Assembly: GCF_028712165.1 (NCBI RefSeq)
Contig: NZ_JAQTQR010000007.1
Coordinates: 1-54,999 of the forward strand
Source: Sulfuricurvum sp.
GTDB taxonomy: Bacteria > Campylobacterota > Campylobacteria > Campylobacterales > Sulfurimonadaceae
Length of the DNA stretch: 54,999 bases
Direction of reading: 5' to 3'
Shown: positions 1-10,294 of the stretch, piece after piece
Numbering within the stretch: the stretch's first letter is position 1
Layout of the letters: each line of letters begins with the position of its first letter
Notes under the pieces: generated by a model
Databases searched by the model: none
Told to the model about the DNA's origin: nothing
The model's input: the letters and a program-made list of their open reading frames with translations, nothing else
Translations under genes and position numbers: made by a program

Positions 1-87
1 GATACGGTGCGACGCGACTGCAAATATGTTTTAAAACGGACGGGTGGCATGAGCGGAACAGGTGATGATAAGAATCTTCTTTCTTAA
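1..87 (+). CDS. rnpA: Ribonuclease P protein component, C-terminal end (partial)
   Basis: The gene runs in from before the window; only its last 28 codons are visible in frame 1, ending at TAA 85-87. The tail has a basic stretch (RRDCKYVLKRT) like the C-terminal helix of the RNase P protein, which binds the catalytic RNA for tRNA 5' maturation. The assignment rests mainly on position, because rnpA directly precedes yidD and yidC in most bacteria. It overlaps the yidD start by about 23 bases. Frame 3 ending at TGA 63-65 is an alternative and would give a TGATG overlap, but its residues look less like RnpA. Confidence 0.6.
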   Translation, partial: DTVRRDCKYVLKRTGGMSGTGDDKNLLS

Positions 88-397
88 GCTCCTTTGGCTC
101 TATCGGCACTCTTTCTCATTGGTGACACGCGGAGCGTGCCGCCACTATCCTTCTTGCTCCGAATATGCCTTATGGCAATTTGAACGAAATACTCTTCCCC
201 GTGCATTTTATTCCACTTTTTTACGAATATTACGTTGCAATCAACTTTTTTCCGGCGGTATTGATTATCCGATAATCAACAAACCGAAGATAAAACCCTC
301 CGAACTCTCCATAAATACGATAAAATACTGGTTTGTTCCATATCAACAGAATTATTTTCTGATAAAAAATTTTAAGTTTAAAGGGTCACAGTGCTAG
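65..397 (+). CDS. yidD: Membrane protein insertion efficiency factor YidD
   Basis: This 110-residue protein has the YidD hallmark CRHYPSCSEYA near residue 27 and the downstream RC....SGGIDYP segment. YidD is a small inner-membrane-associated protein that assists YidC-dependent insertion. ATG 65 is preferred; an in-frame GTG lies directly before it at 62. The last seven bases overlap the yidC start. The C-terminal 40 residues are long and basic compared with typical 75-85 residue YidD proteins, an extension seen in some members of the family. Confidence 0.9.
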   Translation: MIRIFFLKLLWLYRHSFSLVTRGACRHYPSCSEYALWQFERNTLPRAFYSTFLRILRCNQLFSGGIDYPIINKPKIKPSELSINTIKYWFVPYQQNYFLIKNFKFKGSQC

Positions 398-2001
398 AAA
401 AGTTTACTCCCAATCAGCGACTCATCGTTGCCGTCGCTTTATCTTTTGCCTTTTTTATAGGGTATACCACGCTCTTTCCTCCGAAAGCACCTTCCAGCGA
501 ATCCAATGCTACAAAAATAAATGTAGCTAAAGAGGGTGCAGCGCCGAGCGCTGCAGTAACAAAACAATCTGAGGTTTCACCAGTACCGAATACTGAGATA
601 AAAACAACAAGTACCGATACTCTTACGACGATTTCAGCAGAAGAATTTACGCTTAAAATCGATACGCTTGGTCGTATTTCATCCGTTATTTTGAGTAACA
701 AAAAACACAATGGCAAAGACGGCAAATTATCCGAACTGGTTGCACCGGAAGGGGCTAAGCCGATTCAGATCCGTTTTGCGGATCAGGCACTGAACGAAGC
801 GGCTGCAAAAGTTCCGTATACAAGTGATGCAAGCAGTATCGCTTTAGGTGAAAATGGAAAATCAACCGTTGTTTTAACCCAGAACCTTCCGGAATTGACG
901 GTGACCAAAACATTGACGTTCTACTCTGACGGTCATTACGATGCAAAAATTTCTTTATCGAATGAAAAGCGTTATTTTGTTTATCTCGGGCAACATCCGC
1001 AAATTATAGAGCAGATGATGACGGTAGTCGGCGGAATGATTTACTCAGGTGATAACCTTACGACTATTTTCAAAGATGGCAGTGTTGAGGGACGATCTAT
1101 CTTTACGGATGTCCATTTCATGTCCGGATTTGATCAGTATTACGCAACGATCATGTACGGTTTTGATCCGGCTACTCAGGTTACAGTTGAACGTGATACC
1201 AAAGACAATGCCGTGACGTACATGGAGGGGGGAAACAATTTCACCTTCAACGGCTATATTGGACCGAAAGAGTACAAAACACTTGAAGCTATCAATCCGA
1301 TCTTGACCCATTCTATCGAGTACGGCTGGTTTACATTTGTTGCCGCTCCGATTTTTAAAGTGTTGATGTGGATTCACGGTATTGTCGGCAACTGGGGATG
1401 GTCGATTGTTGCTCTTACCATTCTTATCCGTATCTTCCTTTACCCTTTGACATACAAAGGGATGGTCTCTATGCAAAAAATCAAAGAGATTGCACCGCGT
1501 ATCAAAGAAGTTCAGGAGAAATACAAAGGTGATCCGGCACGTATGAACGCCGCAGTCATGGAAATGTATAAAAAACACGGAGCAAATCCATTGGGCGGAT
1601 GTTTGCCGTTGGTACTCCAAATTCCGGTCTTCTTTGCGATTTACCGCGTATTGCTAAATGCCGTCGAGTTGCAAGGTGCGGAATGGATCATGTGGATTCA
1701 TGACCTTTCTCGTATGGACCCGTATTACATCATGCCGATTTTGATGGGTGCGACAATGTATTACCAACAAAAAATTACTCCGAGTAATTTTACCGATCCG
1801 TTACAAGAAAAGATTTTTAAATTTTTACCGATTATTTTTACCTTTTTCTTTGTCACGTTCCCATCAGGGCTTGTGTTGTACTGGTTCGTGAACAACCTTT
1901 TCTCAATCGCACAGCAATTTATGGTTAACAAACAATTCGAAGCGGCACGTATTGCACGCCATGAAGCTCATCTTGTGGAAAAGCATCATGAAAAAGATTG
2001 A
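391..2001 (+). CDS. yidC: Membrane protein insertase YidC
   Basis: This 536-residue insertase catalyses Sec-dependent and Sec-independent insertion of inner-membrane proteins. It begins with one transmembrane helix (about 10-30), followed by a periplasmic beta-rich P1 domain to about residue 300. The five-helix conserved core then includes the groove arginine region LTILIRIFLYPLTYKG and the segment NPLGGCLPLVLQIPVFFAIYRVL. The C-terminus is short and basic. The start is GTG at 391, overlapping yidD. The arrangement yidD-yidC-jag-mnmE is the classical one and suggests a single transcript. Length and domain order are normal for Gram-negative YidC. Confidence 0.97.
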   Translation: MLEKFTPNQRLIVAVALSFAFFIGYTTLFPPKAPSSESNATKINVAKEGAAPSAAVTKQSEVSPVPNTEIKTTSTDTLTTISAEEFTLKIDTLGRISSVILSNKKHNGKDGKLSELVAPEGAKPIQIRFADQALNEAAAKVPYTSDASSIALGENGKSTVVLTQNLPELTVTKTLTFYSDGHYDAKISLSNEKRYFVYLGQHPQIIEQMMTVVGGMIYSGDNLTTIFKDGSVEGRSIFTDVHFMSGFDQYYATIMYGFDPATQVTVERDTKDNAVTYMEGGNNFTFNGYIGPKEYKTLEAINPILTHSIEYGWFTFVAAPIFKVLMWIHGIVGNWGWSIVALTILIRIFLYPLTYKGMVSMQKIKEIAPRIKEVQEKYKGDPARMNAAVMEMYKKHGANPLGGCLPLVLQIPVFFAIYRVLLNAVELQGAEWIMWIHDLSRMDPYYIMPILMGATMYYQQKITPSNFTDPLQEKIFKFLPIIFTFFFVTFPSGLVLYWFVNNLFSIAQQFMVNKQFEAARIARHEAHLVEKHHEKD

Positions 2002-2812
2002 AGCCCAAACATTAGAACTCGCATACGCACAAGCCGCGCGTGAGTTTGGATGTTCCGTAACCGCACTCCAAGTCGAGATCGTACAATTCCCTTCCAACGG
2101 GGTATTGGGACTCTTTAAAAAATCGGCAATTATTATTGCCAATCTTCCTCATACCAATCCAAATGTAACGACGTCTGCTGTTGCAGCTGCGATAGAAGTT
2201 GAGGAACCTTTTGTTGAAGAAGAGGTTGCCGTTGCTGAAACCCCATCATCGATCGAGCCGGAAGAACTGGTTCTAGGGGATGAGTTTTATGAGCAAGCGG
2301 ATGATTTCGAAGAAGAGGGCGAGCTTGAGGGGGATTTTTATGAAATCTCTGCTCAAGAGTGTGCGGACGAAGTAAAAGAACAGATCAATATTCTCTTCAA
2401 AGATATCTGTTTTGACATCAATGCCATAGAGGTGAGTGTATACGATGAAAATACTCTGTTGGTTGAGTTCACCGGTGCGGATGCGGCACTCATGATCGGT
2501 AAAGAAGGATATCGCTACAAAGCCCTTTCGTATATGCTGTTTAACTGGATTAATGCCGTATACGGTATGCAGCTTCGTTTGGAAATCGCAGAATTTTTGA
2601 AAAATCAGGAAGAGTCGATTTCCCGCTATTTGATCAATATCTGTGATATTATCGATCAAGAAGGGCGTGCACAGACGAAAGTTTTGGACGGTGTATTGGT
2701 TCAAATCGCTTTGAAACAGCTTCGAGACCGCTATCCTGATCGTTATGTTGCTATCCGTTCTACCCGTGACGGCGGTAAATTTATCGTCATTAACAGTTAT
2801 CACGAATATTGA
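1988..2812 (+). CDS. jag: Jag/KhpB RNA-binding protein (KH and R3H domains)
   Basis: This 274-residue protein has a Jag_N domain (1-50, ending GVLGLFKKSAII) and a very acidic linker (about 60-125). A KH domain follows with the loop GKEG in 'ALMIGKEGYRYKALS', then a C-terminal R3H-like domain (RYPDRYVAIRS). KhpB proteins bind RNA and often pair with KhpA; their genes usually follow yidC. I chose ATG 1988 because residues from MKKIEAQTLE onward match the family; earlier in-frame ATGs lie inside yidC. The stop overlaps the mnmE ATG (TGATG), so translation is probably coupled. Confidence 0.93.
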   Translation: MKKIEAQTLELAYAQAAREFGCSVTALQVEIVQFPSNGVLGLFKKSAIIIANLPHTNPNVTTSAVAAAIEVEEPFVEEEVAVAETPSSIEPEELVLGDEFYEQADDFEEEGELEGDFYEISAQECADEVKEQINILFKDICFDINAIEVSVYDENTLLVEFTGADAALMIGKEGYRYKALSYMLFNWINAVYGMQLRLEIAEFLKNQEESISRYLINICDIIDQEGRAQTKVLDGVLVQIALKQLRDRYPDRYVAIRSTRDGGKFIVINSYHEY

Positions 2813-4155
2813 TGAACGATACGATTGCCGCCATTGCCACAGCAAATGGCATTGGTTCTATCTCGATCCTCCGTCTCAGCGGGGATCGCTCTCTCAGCAT
2901 CGCTTTAAAACTTACCCGTAAAACAGAGTTTCAGCCCCGATATGCGACCTTAACTTCTTTACATCATAACGACGGGACGCTTATCGACGAGGCCATTGTC
3001 CTTTATTTTGAATCCCCTCGCAGTTTTACCGGCGAAGCCGTTGTCGAATTTCAATGTCACGGCGGTTTTGTCGTAGCGGAATCTTTGCTAAAAGCCGTAT
3101 TGACTGAAGGTGCTCGATTGGCTGAGCCGGGAGAATTTAGCAAACGGGCATTTTTAAACGGCCGTCTTGATTTGACACAGGCCGAAGCAATCGCCGCACT
3201 GATCGAAGCCAAAAGTGACGATGCCGCCCGTATTTTAGCACGTCAGATGAAGGGGGAATTGCGCGGATATATCGAAGGTATCCGTGATTCACTGCTGGAG
3301 ATTTTGGCCTATTCCGAAGTCGTTATCGATTATGCCGAGGAAGATTTACCGCAGGATGTTGTAGATCAGATCGAAGTTAAACTTGCCAATATCAAACATA
3401 CCCTCTCCCGTACCCTCGAATCGAGTCGCCGTCGTGCGGGATTGATGCAGGGATTTCGCGTTGCTATTATCGGCAAACCCAATGTCGGCAAAAGTTCACT
3501 TCTTAATGCCCTGCTTGATTATGAACGGGCCATTGTCAGTGACATCGCAGGCACAACTCGGGACACGATTGAAGAGCAGGTGCGTATCGGTACCCATCTT
3601 ATCCGTCTGGTCGATACAGCGGGAATACGCAACGCTCACGATGAGATAGAGCGGATCGGAATCGAACGCTCTATTGCCGCGATTGAAAATGCCGACGTGG
3701 TGATTGCTTTGTTTGACTCTTCGCGTGATATTGATGAAGAAGATCGGGCGATCATCGATTTGATCGAACGCTACCATGACGAGAAACCGTTTATATGCGT
3801 ACTGAACAAATCGGATTTACCGGAGTCCTTTGATATAGCTGCGATCGGGCAATACACACCGATACGTTTGAGCTGCAAACAGGAGATGGGAACACTGATC
3901 GAGTCACTAAGTACCCTGATGGATCATGAGAACAACGATGAGGAGATGATGCTCATTTCACAGCGTCAGATCAGCGCAACCGAGGGAGCTGTACGCTCTA
4001 TCGATGAGGCATATGAGCCGCTTCGAGACGGAGAGTTGGAATTCTTCTCCTTTCATATCAATCAGGCAATCCGTTCCGTCGCCTCGATTAGCCGACCGTA
4101 CGAACTCGATGAGATGTTTGACAAGATGTTCGGTCAGTTCTGTCTGGGGAAATGA
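2812..4155 (+). CDS. mnmE: tRNA uridine-5-carboxymethylaminomethyl modification GTPase MnmE
   Basis: This 447-residue GTPase works with MnmG to modify the wobble uridine (cmnm5U34) of several tRNAs. An N-terminal folate-binding domain (1-120, with FQCHGG and AEPGEFSKRAFLNGRLDL) is followed by a helical region. The inserted G domain has G1 GKPNVGKSSL, G2 around GTTRDTIEE, G3 DTAG and G4 NKSD. The protein ends with the invariant C-terminal motif CLGK, whose cysteine is needed for modification. ATG 2812 overlaps the jag stop, and the stop overlaps ruvX. Length is typical (450-460). Confidence 0.97.
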   Translation: MNDTIAAIATANGIGSISILRLSGDRSLSIALKLTRKTEFQPRYATLTSLHHNDGTLIDEAIVLYFESPRSFTGEAVVEFQCHGGFVVAESLLKAVLTEGARLAEPGEFSKRAFLNGRLDLTQAEAIAALIEAKSDDAARILARQMKGELRGYIEGIRDSLLEILAYSEVVIDYAEEDLPQDVVDQIEVKLANIKHTLSRTLESSRRRAGLMQGFRVAIIGKPNVGKSSLLNALLDYERAIVSDIAGTTRDTIEEQVRIGTHLIRLVDTAGIRNAHDEIERIGIERSIAAIENADVVIALFDSSRDIDEEDRAIIDLIERYHDEKPFICVLNKSDLPESFDIAAIGQYTPIRLSCKQEMGTLIESLSTLMDHENNDEEMMLISQRQISATEGAVRSIDEAYEPLRDGELEFFSFHINQAIRSVASISRPYELDEMFDKMFGQFCLGK

Positions 4156-4547
4156 TGGCTGCCTATATCGCGATTGATTTAGGACTAAAACGGATAGGAT
4201 TGGCACTGAGTGCAGGATCAGGCATTGTGACACCGCTTCCTGCTATCGAGCGGAAAAACCGTAATCAAGCTGCAAACGATGTCAAAAAAGTGTTGAACGA
4301 ATATGAGGCAACGACGGTGGTAGTCGGTATCCCGATGGGAAGCACGACTGAAGATGAGATGCGCCGTCGTGTAGCGCATTTTATGAACCTCGTCGAATTC
4401 ACCGGAGAGATCGCCTATCAAGATGAATCCCATAGCTCCCAAGAAGCAGAAGCGCTGATGAAGGGAGAGATCCGCTACAAACGTGACGGACGCATCGATT
4501 CACTCTCGGCGAAGATTATTTTAGAGCGGTATTTGAAAATCATTTAA
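4152..4547 (+). CDS. ruvX: Putative pre-16S rRNA nuclease / Holliday junction resolvase-like YqgF
   Basis: This 131-residue protein has an RNase H-like fold. The N-terminal motif IAIDLGLKRIGLAL carries the first catalytic Asp, VVVGIPMG the middle strand, and DESHSSQEAE plus RIDSLSAKIILERYL the C-terminal acidic residues. E. coli YqgF matures the 16S rRNA 5' end; other members have been proposed as resolvases. The start codon overlaps the mnmE stop (ATGATG; 4152 or 4155). In related genomes ruvX is often beside dprA, whereas here it is last in the mnmE operon, about 5.8 kb before dprA. Confidence 0.92.
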   Translation: MMAAYIAIDLGLKRIGLALSAGSGIVTPLPAIERKNRNQAANDVKKVLNEYEATTVVVGIPMGSTTEDEMRRRVAHFMNLVEFTGEIAYQDESHSSQEAEALMKGEIRYKRDGRIDSLSAKIILERYLKII

Positions 4548-4564
4548 GTTTTTTACTTTCTTTT

Positions 4565-4639
4565 CGTTCGTGGTGAGTTTGTCGAACCATGAACCTCACC
4601 CTCGACATACCCAAAGGGCACAAGTGCTCAGGGCGAACG
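4565..4639. repeat. Dispersed palindromic intergenic repeat (GTCGAAC type)
   Basis: A 75-bp GC-rich island in an otherwise AT-rich spacer is bounded by CGTTCG and CGAACG. Its two halves form an imperfect inverted repeat (CGTTCGNNNTGAG at both ends when read inward). It contains GTTTGTCGAACC and GTGCTCAGGGCGAACG, the wording of the REP-like 'TGAG..TGTCGAA' elements that are scattered in many proteobacterial genomes. Only one copy is present here, so its dispersed nature is inferred from general knowledge. It could fold into a hairpin and end the ruvX transcript. Confidence 0.6.
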
Positions 4640-4717
4640 CGGATAACTCAAGCAATAAATATAAAAATTATGCTTTAATGTGATAAAATGTGAACCATTT
4701 TATTGATAGGTAATTTT

Positions 4718-5761
4718 ATGAAACTTTTGAGTGTTTTATCGTTGTTTATATTGCCGTGTTTAGTATTAGCTAATGATGGTTTCGGAGCACTCGGTGCGGG
4801 AGGGATAATCATCGGGAAAACGAATGACATCGCAATGGCAAAAGAGGTTTTAGACATTAGTTACGACAAAATCAAAGTTGATTATGAATTTGTTAATGAA
4901 AGCGATAAAGATATTACAGAGACGATAGTATTTCCTATTCCACCTTATTTAGTAGGTGATCCTAATCCTTATCCTTATTACAAGGGGAATCTACCTAATT
5001 TCAATGTCACTGTGAATGAAAAAACGATCAATTTTCAAACCAAAGTTCGAGCTGTTAGGGGTTATAAAAAAGAAACTGATATCACTCAAAAATTGAAAGA
5101 TATGAGCTTTAGTGACCATGATATTGTAATGGCTGATTATAATATTAAAAACGTATTACAGAATAAAGCAGATATTTTGATAAAAAATGGTTTTCTTCCT
5201 AAGGATTACGTGTATATTGACAATTTCGGAATAGAACCGCTTTGGAAAAACTATGTAACCTATGAATGGAAGCAAACTTTTAAAGCGCATGAAAAAATAA
5301 AAATATCTCATGAATATACACCACTTGCAAGTACTGGTACTAGTGGCTGTTATTACAATATGTTTGATGAATATGATGGACATTTAATAAGTTCAAGAAA
5401 AGGAACAGGACAAGGATTTTGTATCGATTCAAAAACACTTGATAAATTGGATAACCTTGCCAAAAATAAACATAACTGGCAGGGATATTCCTGCCTTCGA
5501 GGTGTTGATATAAGTTATATTCTACGTACTGCTAACACTTGGAAAGACGGTATTAGAGACTTTCATCTCATTCTCCGAACAAGAACTCCCGATGAAACGG
5601 TCTCAACCTGCTATCCAAAATCAATCAAACAAACAAGCTTGACAACATACGAAGTCAAACTAAAAAACTTTAAACCAAAAAAAGATTTATCCATATATTT
5701 CGGTAATGTTGATAAAAATGCTCCATATCAGCCAGAAGCGAAACCGCCGATTTTTCATTGA
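4718..5761 (+). CDS. Secreted DUF4424-family protein
   Basis: This 347-residue protein starts with a clear signal peptide (MKLLSVLSLFILPCLVLA, cleaved before NDGFGALGAGG). It has the DUF4424 wording GGIIIGKTNDIAMAKEVLDIS near the N-terminus, followed by VDYEFVNESDKDITETIVFPIP. The family is periplasmic or exported, with no known function. I chose ATG 4718 over the ATG 15 bases upstream because it opens the signal peptide and follows AGGTAA at good spacing. The gene stands alone after the repeat island and is AT-richer than its neighbours. Confidence 0.8.
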   Translation: MKLLSVLSLFILPCLVLANDGFGALGAGGIIIGKTNDIAMAKEVLDISYDKIKVDYEFVNESDKDITETIVFPIPPYLVGDPNPYPYYKGNLPNFNVTVNEKTINFQTKVRAVRGYKKETDITQKLKDMSFSDHDIVMADYNIKNVLQNKADILIKNGFLPKDYVYIDNFGIEPLWKNYVTYEWKQTFKAHEKIKISHEYTPLASTGTSGCYYNMFDEYDGHLISSRKGTGQGFCIDSKTLDKLDNLAKNKHNWQGYSCLRGVDISYILRTANTWKDGIRDFHLILRTRTPDETVSTCYPKSIKQTSLTTYEVKLKNFKPKKDLSIYFGNVDKNAPYQPEAKPPIFH

Positions 5762-5881
5762 AAATATGAGATTTACCGAAATGAAGTTTTGAATCATTGG
5801 AAAACGGTGACGTCCAATCGGTAAGTTGGGAGAATATCAAAAATCAGAGCTACTGGAAAGAGAGGCTATAGCGCCCGTCGA

Positions 5882-7291
5882 TTACTCTTTCGGCTTCTCT
5901 TCGTCACATTTTTTCTCTTTTGCTTCCCATAAAAAACGTTTGTTCCGAAAGGTATTTCGGAGATTTTTGACTTTATTGATATCTCTCATGTTGATACTGA
6001 TTGAGGTGTTTTCGATATCGCTTCCCTCTCCGATGTTAATATTATCCGCTTTTTTGAGAGAAAGTTTTTGGGAGTTGAAAACACTTCGGTGCCCGGTAAT
6101 CAAAAAGGCGATGACAACACTCAGCGCCGCATAGTTTGCCATATGGACTCCAAAAAGTTCAACAGCCATAATGATCGATGCAATGGGGGTATTGGTCGTT
6201 CCGGCGAGGACACTGACAAATCCGAGTGCGGCAAACAGAGCGATATGATCCCCCATAAAATGCCCGAACGTAACCCCGCTGGTAACCCCTACATAAAAAA
6301 TCGGGGTGATAACGCCGCCGCTTCCTCCGGATCCCAAAGTAACAGAGGTAAAAATTGTTTTCAGTATGAAATCGTACCAATGGATATTTTCAGATGAAAG
6401 AGCTGTCGGATCAAGTGCACTGCTGATCGTTAAGAGACCTAGCCCTAAATACTTATCTGAAATCAATAAAGAAATACCAACCAAAATAAGACCTGCAACA
6501 AATGCTTTGAGATAGCGGTTATAAGGTATTTTATGAATCCACGACTCGATAGAGTTGACAGTAGTAATAAAGGAGTCTGAAACAATACCGAAAAAGATAC
6601 CGGCAAGGATGACCTGACCGATAAGTCCTAAATCCAAATGGAGTGAGCGGTAAAAATTGATATCGTAATAGGGGTATTCAATCCCAAAAAACTGGGCAGT
6701 TGTAAAAGCGGCGAATCCGGCAATAAACGAGGGCAAAAGAACATCGTACATGATGACCCCGATAATCAGTACTTCTATCCCGAAAATGGCACCTGCGATT
6801 GGGGTACCGAAGACGGAAGCGAATCCGGCACTGATTCCGCAGATAACCAGTTTTTTCCGATCTTGCTTTGAAAACTTCAGGAGTGTCGCAACAGCGGATG
6901 CGGCACCTGCTCCGATTTGAGCTCCCGGCCCCTCTTTACCGACGGAGCCTCCTGAAAAGATGGTGAGGACGGTTGCAACCAATTTTACAGGGATAACTTT
7001 CGCGTTGATGTATCCGTCATGTTTGTGTATCGCTTCAATTACTTTTTCTGTGCCGTGTCCCGTTGCATTTTTTTCAAAGGTTCGAACAATCCAAACAGTA
7101 AGCATGAGTGCGAAAGGGAGGGTGTAGTAATAATGAAAAGGGAGGAACTCTCGGGCATCCTGCGCTGCATGAACCGTTTTTAAGAAAATCGACATTAAAT
7201 AGCCGATCATGATGCCGGTAGCAGAGGAGAGAATCAGCCATTTTGAAACACTAAAAAAGATAACCGTTTGTTCTGTGATATGTTTTTTCAC
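5882..7291 (-). CDS. ClC-family chloride channel / H+-Cl- antiporter
   Basis: This 469-residue polytopic membrane protein has the ClC signature GKEGPGAQIGAG at about residues 118-129; E120 is the gating glutamate. The third selectivity segment reads GSGGSGGVITPIFYVG, a variant of the usual GxFxP. About ten hydrophobic segments are visible, and there is no cytoplasmic CBS pair; the tail after residue 405 is short and charged. Retention of the gating Glu allows transport or channel behaviour, and sequence alone does not separate them. The gene is convergent with the DUF4424 gene and appears monocistronic. Confidence 0.92.
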   Translation of the reverse strand: MKKHITEQTVIFFSVSKWLILSSATGIMIGYLMSIFLKTVHAAQDAREFLPFHYYYTLPFALMLTVWIVRTFEKNATGHGTEKVIEAIHKHDGYINAKVIPVKLVATVLTIFSGGSVGKEGPGAQIGAGAASAVATLLKFSKQDRKKLVICGISAGFASVFGTPIAGAIFGIEVLIIGVIMYDVLLPSFIAGFAAFTTAQFFGIEYPYYDINFYRSLHLDLGLIGQVILAGIFFGIVSDSFITTVNSIESWIHKIPYNRYLKAFVAGLILVGISLLISDKYLGLGLLTISSALDPTALSSENIHWYDFILKTIFTSVTLGSGGSGGVITPIFYVGVTSGVTFGHFMGDHIALFAALGFVSVLAGTTNTPIASIIMAVELFGVHMANYAALSVVIAFLITGHRSVFNSQKLSLKKADNINIGEGSDIENTSISINMRDINKVKNLRNTFRNKRFLWEAKEKKCDEEKPKE

Positions 7292-7375
7292 AATACATCT
7301 TTAAGGGGAAGGAGATGGTTTAGTATAACGAATGATTGTAAATATTGCTACCCTTTTTCTCCTAAATTGAAGCGG

Positions 7376-8014
7376 TTAGAGCACGTTGAAAAATTCTGCC
7401 GCCTCTTTTTCATCCTCACTGAGAGTTGAAAAATCCTCATCATTTTCTATCTTATCTTTAATGGTTCTAACACAATATTCAAATGCAAGTTCTTGTGCTT
7501 GTTTTAGATCCGATACAAACCCTAGACCGCTGAATTGATAGGGCTCCTCTTGCTCGATACAGAGTAATATACCGTCACATTTTTCTTCGAATTGTTCAAC
7601 AATTTCACGATAGGAGATTGAAAATTCGGTGGCGTGCCATCCAATATCTTCGAGTCTCTTATCGGAAAATTCGGCAATTCCGTCTCCGGTAGTATCATCA
7701 TAAAGGGCACGTTTTTGATTGTAACTGATGATGTTCTGCCATGCTCCGGAGGCTTTGATCAAGATTCGGTCATCGTCTTCAACGACACGATAATTATCTC
7801 CAAGCATAGAACTGATAGGACGTGAAAGTGTTGTAGAGAGTGGAGATAGAACCGGTACGGAACCTTGATAGATTGAGATTAAATCGGATTCAAACGGTTC
7901 AAATACAATTTTACCGTTATAGGCAATTGCAAAGGGTTTTGAGGAGTTTGCGGCGTGTAGAAATTCCGACTTTGAGACGACGACAATCTCTTTAAACAGA
8001 TTAAATTTTTTCAT
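7376..8014 (-). CDS. Protein of unknown function
   Basis: I do not recognise this 212-residue soluble protein. It begins MKKFNLFKEIVVVSKSEF and has no signal peptide or membrane segment. The second half is rich in Glu and Asp (about 125-212) with a predicted helical tail ending EKEAAEFFNVL. ATG 8014 was chosen because the strong Shine-Dalgarno GGGAGA lies just upstream; the reading frame stays open to 8143 but that extension is low in coding character. It is divergent from ilvC and may share the intergenic promoter region with it. Confidence 0.7.
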   Translation of the reverse strand: MKKFNLFKEIVVVSKSEFLHAANSSKPFAIAYNGKIVFEPFESDLISIYQGSVPVLSPLSTTLSRPISSMLGDNYRVVEDDDRILIKASGAWQNIISYNQKRALYDDTTGDGIAEFSDKRLEDIGWHATEFSISYREIVEQFEEKCDGILLCIEQEEPYQFSGLGFVSDLKQAQELAFEYCVRTIKDKIENDEDFSTLSEDEKEAAEFFNVL

Positions 8015-8106
8015 AAATATGTCTCCCTTTTTTGGGTGAATTGTAGCATGGGATCGTTGCGTCATCCTTAGCGAACGATTTAGCGTGACGGTATAAGGGT
8101 GCGCTA

Positions 8107-8136
8107 ATATTTTTTTATGCAAAAGTGGGGTATAAT
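8107..8136 (+). promoter_or_regulatory. Putative sigma-70 promoter of ilvC
   Basis: TATAAT at 8131-8136 lies 44 bases before the ilvC ATG and is preceded by a T-rich stretch (8109-8117) at the usual -35 distance. Campylobacterota promoters commonly keep the -10 box but replace the -35 box with T-rich sequence. No leader peptide or attenuator is evident between it and ilvC. Confidence 0.5.
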
Positions 8137-8158
8137 TCGCCAAATTTTAAGCCTATGA

Positions 8159-9202
<1,044 letters not shown>

Positions 9203-9209
9203 TTTCATC

Positions 9210-9232
9210 TTTCAGAGCATTTCGCTCTGAAA
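9210..9232 (+). terminator. Stem-loop after ilvC
   Basis: A perfect 9-bp stem (TTTCAGAGC / GCTCTGAAA) with the 5-base loop ATTTC lies 8 bases after the ilvC stop. There is no long T run behind it, so it may be a weak terminator or an mRNA-stabilising hairpin between ilvC and the next gene. Confidence 0.5.
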
Positions 9233-9259
9233 ACTTCCAAACAAGAGGTTCCTTCTTTC

Positions 9260-10294
9260 ATGAGCAAACGGCCTCGATCTTCCAAATCTCCTTTTTTAAA
9301 ATGGTTCACACTTTCTGTTTCTGTACTTCTATTAACGATTGCCGCTTCTTTGGTAGGTTATTTTATCGGGTTTCATCAGGTGCAAGACGAACTGATCTCC
9401 GAACGCAAACAGACGCAAAAGCTCATTGAACAGCTTCGCGAGCTTGCAGCTATCGATGAGAGCAACCTTACTTCCGTCCGATCAAAAGACACCACAAATG
9501 AGAATGAAATTCGCCGTCTTAAAAAAGAGCTGGAAGCTTTGCTAAAACGCGAGCGTGCGCATGAAGAGGTAAAGCCTCAACATGAATATGCACCTAATGA
9601 TAAAAAAGCATCTCCTCCCCCTCCTGAGGAACGTCCTCTGCGTCCTGCCGGATCGGAGGCAAAGCTGGTCATAATCATGGATGACGTATCGTATGCACAT
9701 GATGTAAAGGCGATCCAATCGACCGGATTGCCGCTCGTCATGTCATTTTTACCGCCGAGCTCACGCCATCCCGATTCTGCACTGCTTGCGAAGCAGCAGC
9801 GCATGTATATGGTCCATTTGCCTCTGGAAGCTGTGGCATTTAATGAGGTGGAACCTAATACATTGCACGTTGATAGCAGCGAAGATGAGATTGAAAAACG
9901 GCTCACTATATTGAAACAGCTTTATCCTCATGCACATTACATGAACAACCATACAGGCTCTAAATTTACCTCTGATCCTGAAGCTATGGACAGATTAATA
10001 CGTGTTATGCAAAAAGAGGGTCTGCAGTTTGTAGACAGCCGTACGATTGCCACAACAAAAGGGCGCGAAGCAGCGGCAAAATACGGGATGCGCTATTTAG
10101 TGCGAGATGTGTTTTTAGACGATCAAGACGGTGTTGAAAATGTCAAAAAGCAGATTAAAAAGGCGGTAGAAAAAGCCAAACTTTATGGTACCGCTATCGC
10201 AATCGGCCATCCGCGTGTCGACACGATTGAAGCACTCAAAGAGTCAAAAGATATTTTAAAAGAAGTAAAGCTGGTCAGTATAGAACAAATATGA
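9260..10294 (+). CDS. Divergent polysaccharide deacetylase family protein
   Basis: This 344-residue protein has an N-terminal membrane anchor (about 16-36) followed by a coiled coil (45-100) and a proline-rich linker (PPPPEERPLRP). The C-terminal half is a divergent polysaccharide deacetylase domain (DUF610/YibQ-like) with IIMDDVSYAHDV, the helix segment MNNHTGSKFTSD and IAIGHPRVDTIEAL. Members are secreted or periplasmic and sit near envelope genes. In related genomes this gene directly precedes dprA, as it does here before the transposon interruption. The enzymatic activity of the family is not established. Confidence 0.88.
   Translation: MSKRPRSSKSPFLKWFTLSVSVLLLTIAASLVGYFIGFHQVQDELISERKQTQKLIEQLRELAAIDESNLTSVRSKDTTNENEIRRLKKELEALLKRERAHEEVKPQHEYAPNDKKASPPPPEERPLRPAGSEAKLVIIMDDVSYAHDVKAIQSTGLPLVMSFLPPSSRHPDSALLAKQQRMYMVHLPLEAVAFNEVEPNTLHVDSSEDEIEKRLTILKQLYPHAHYMNNHTGSKFTSDPEAMDRLIRVMQKEGLQFVDSRTIATTKGREAAAKYGMRYLVRDVFLDDQDGVENVKKQIKKAVEKAKLYGTAIAIGHPRVDTIEALKESKDILKEVKLVSIEQI

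Noticed and set aside
9203-9259. Riboswitch or tRNA after ilvC
   Set aside because: Only a single 9-bp hairpin is present; there is no cloverleaf or multi-stem architecture.
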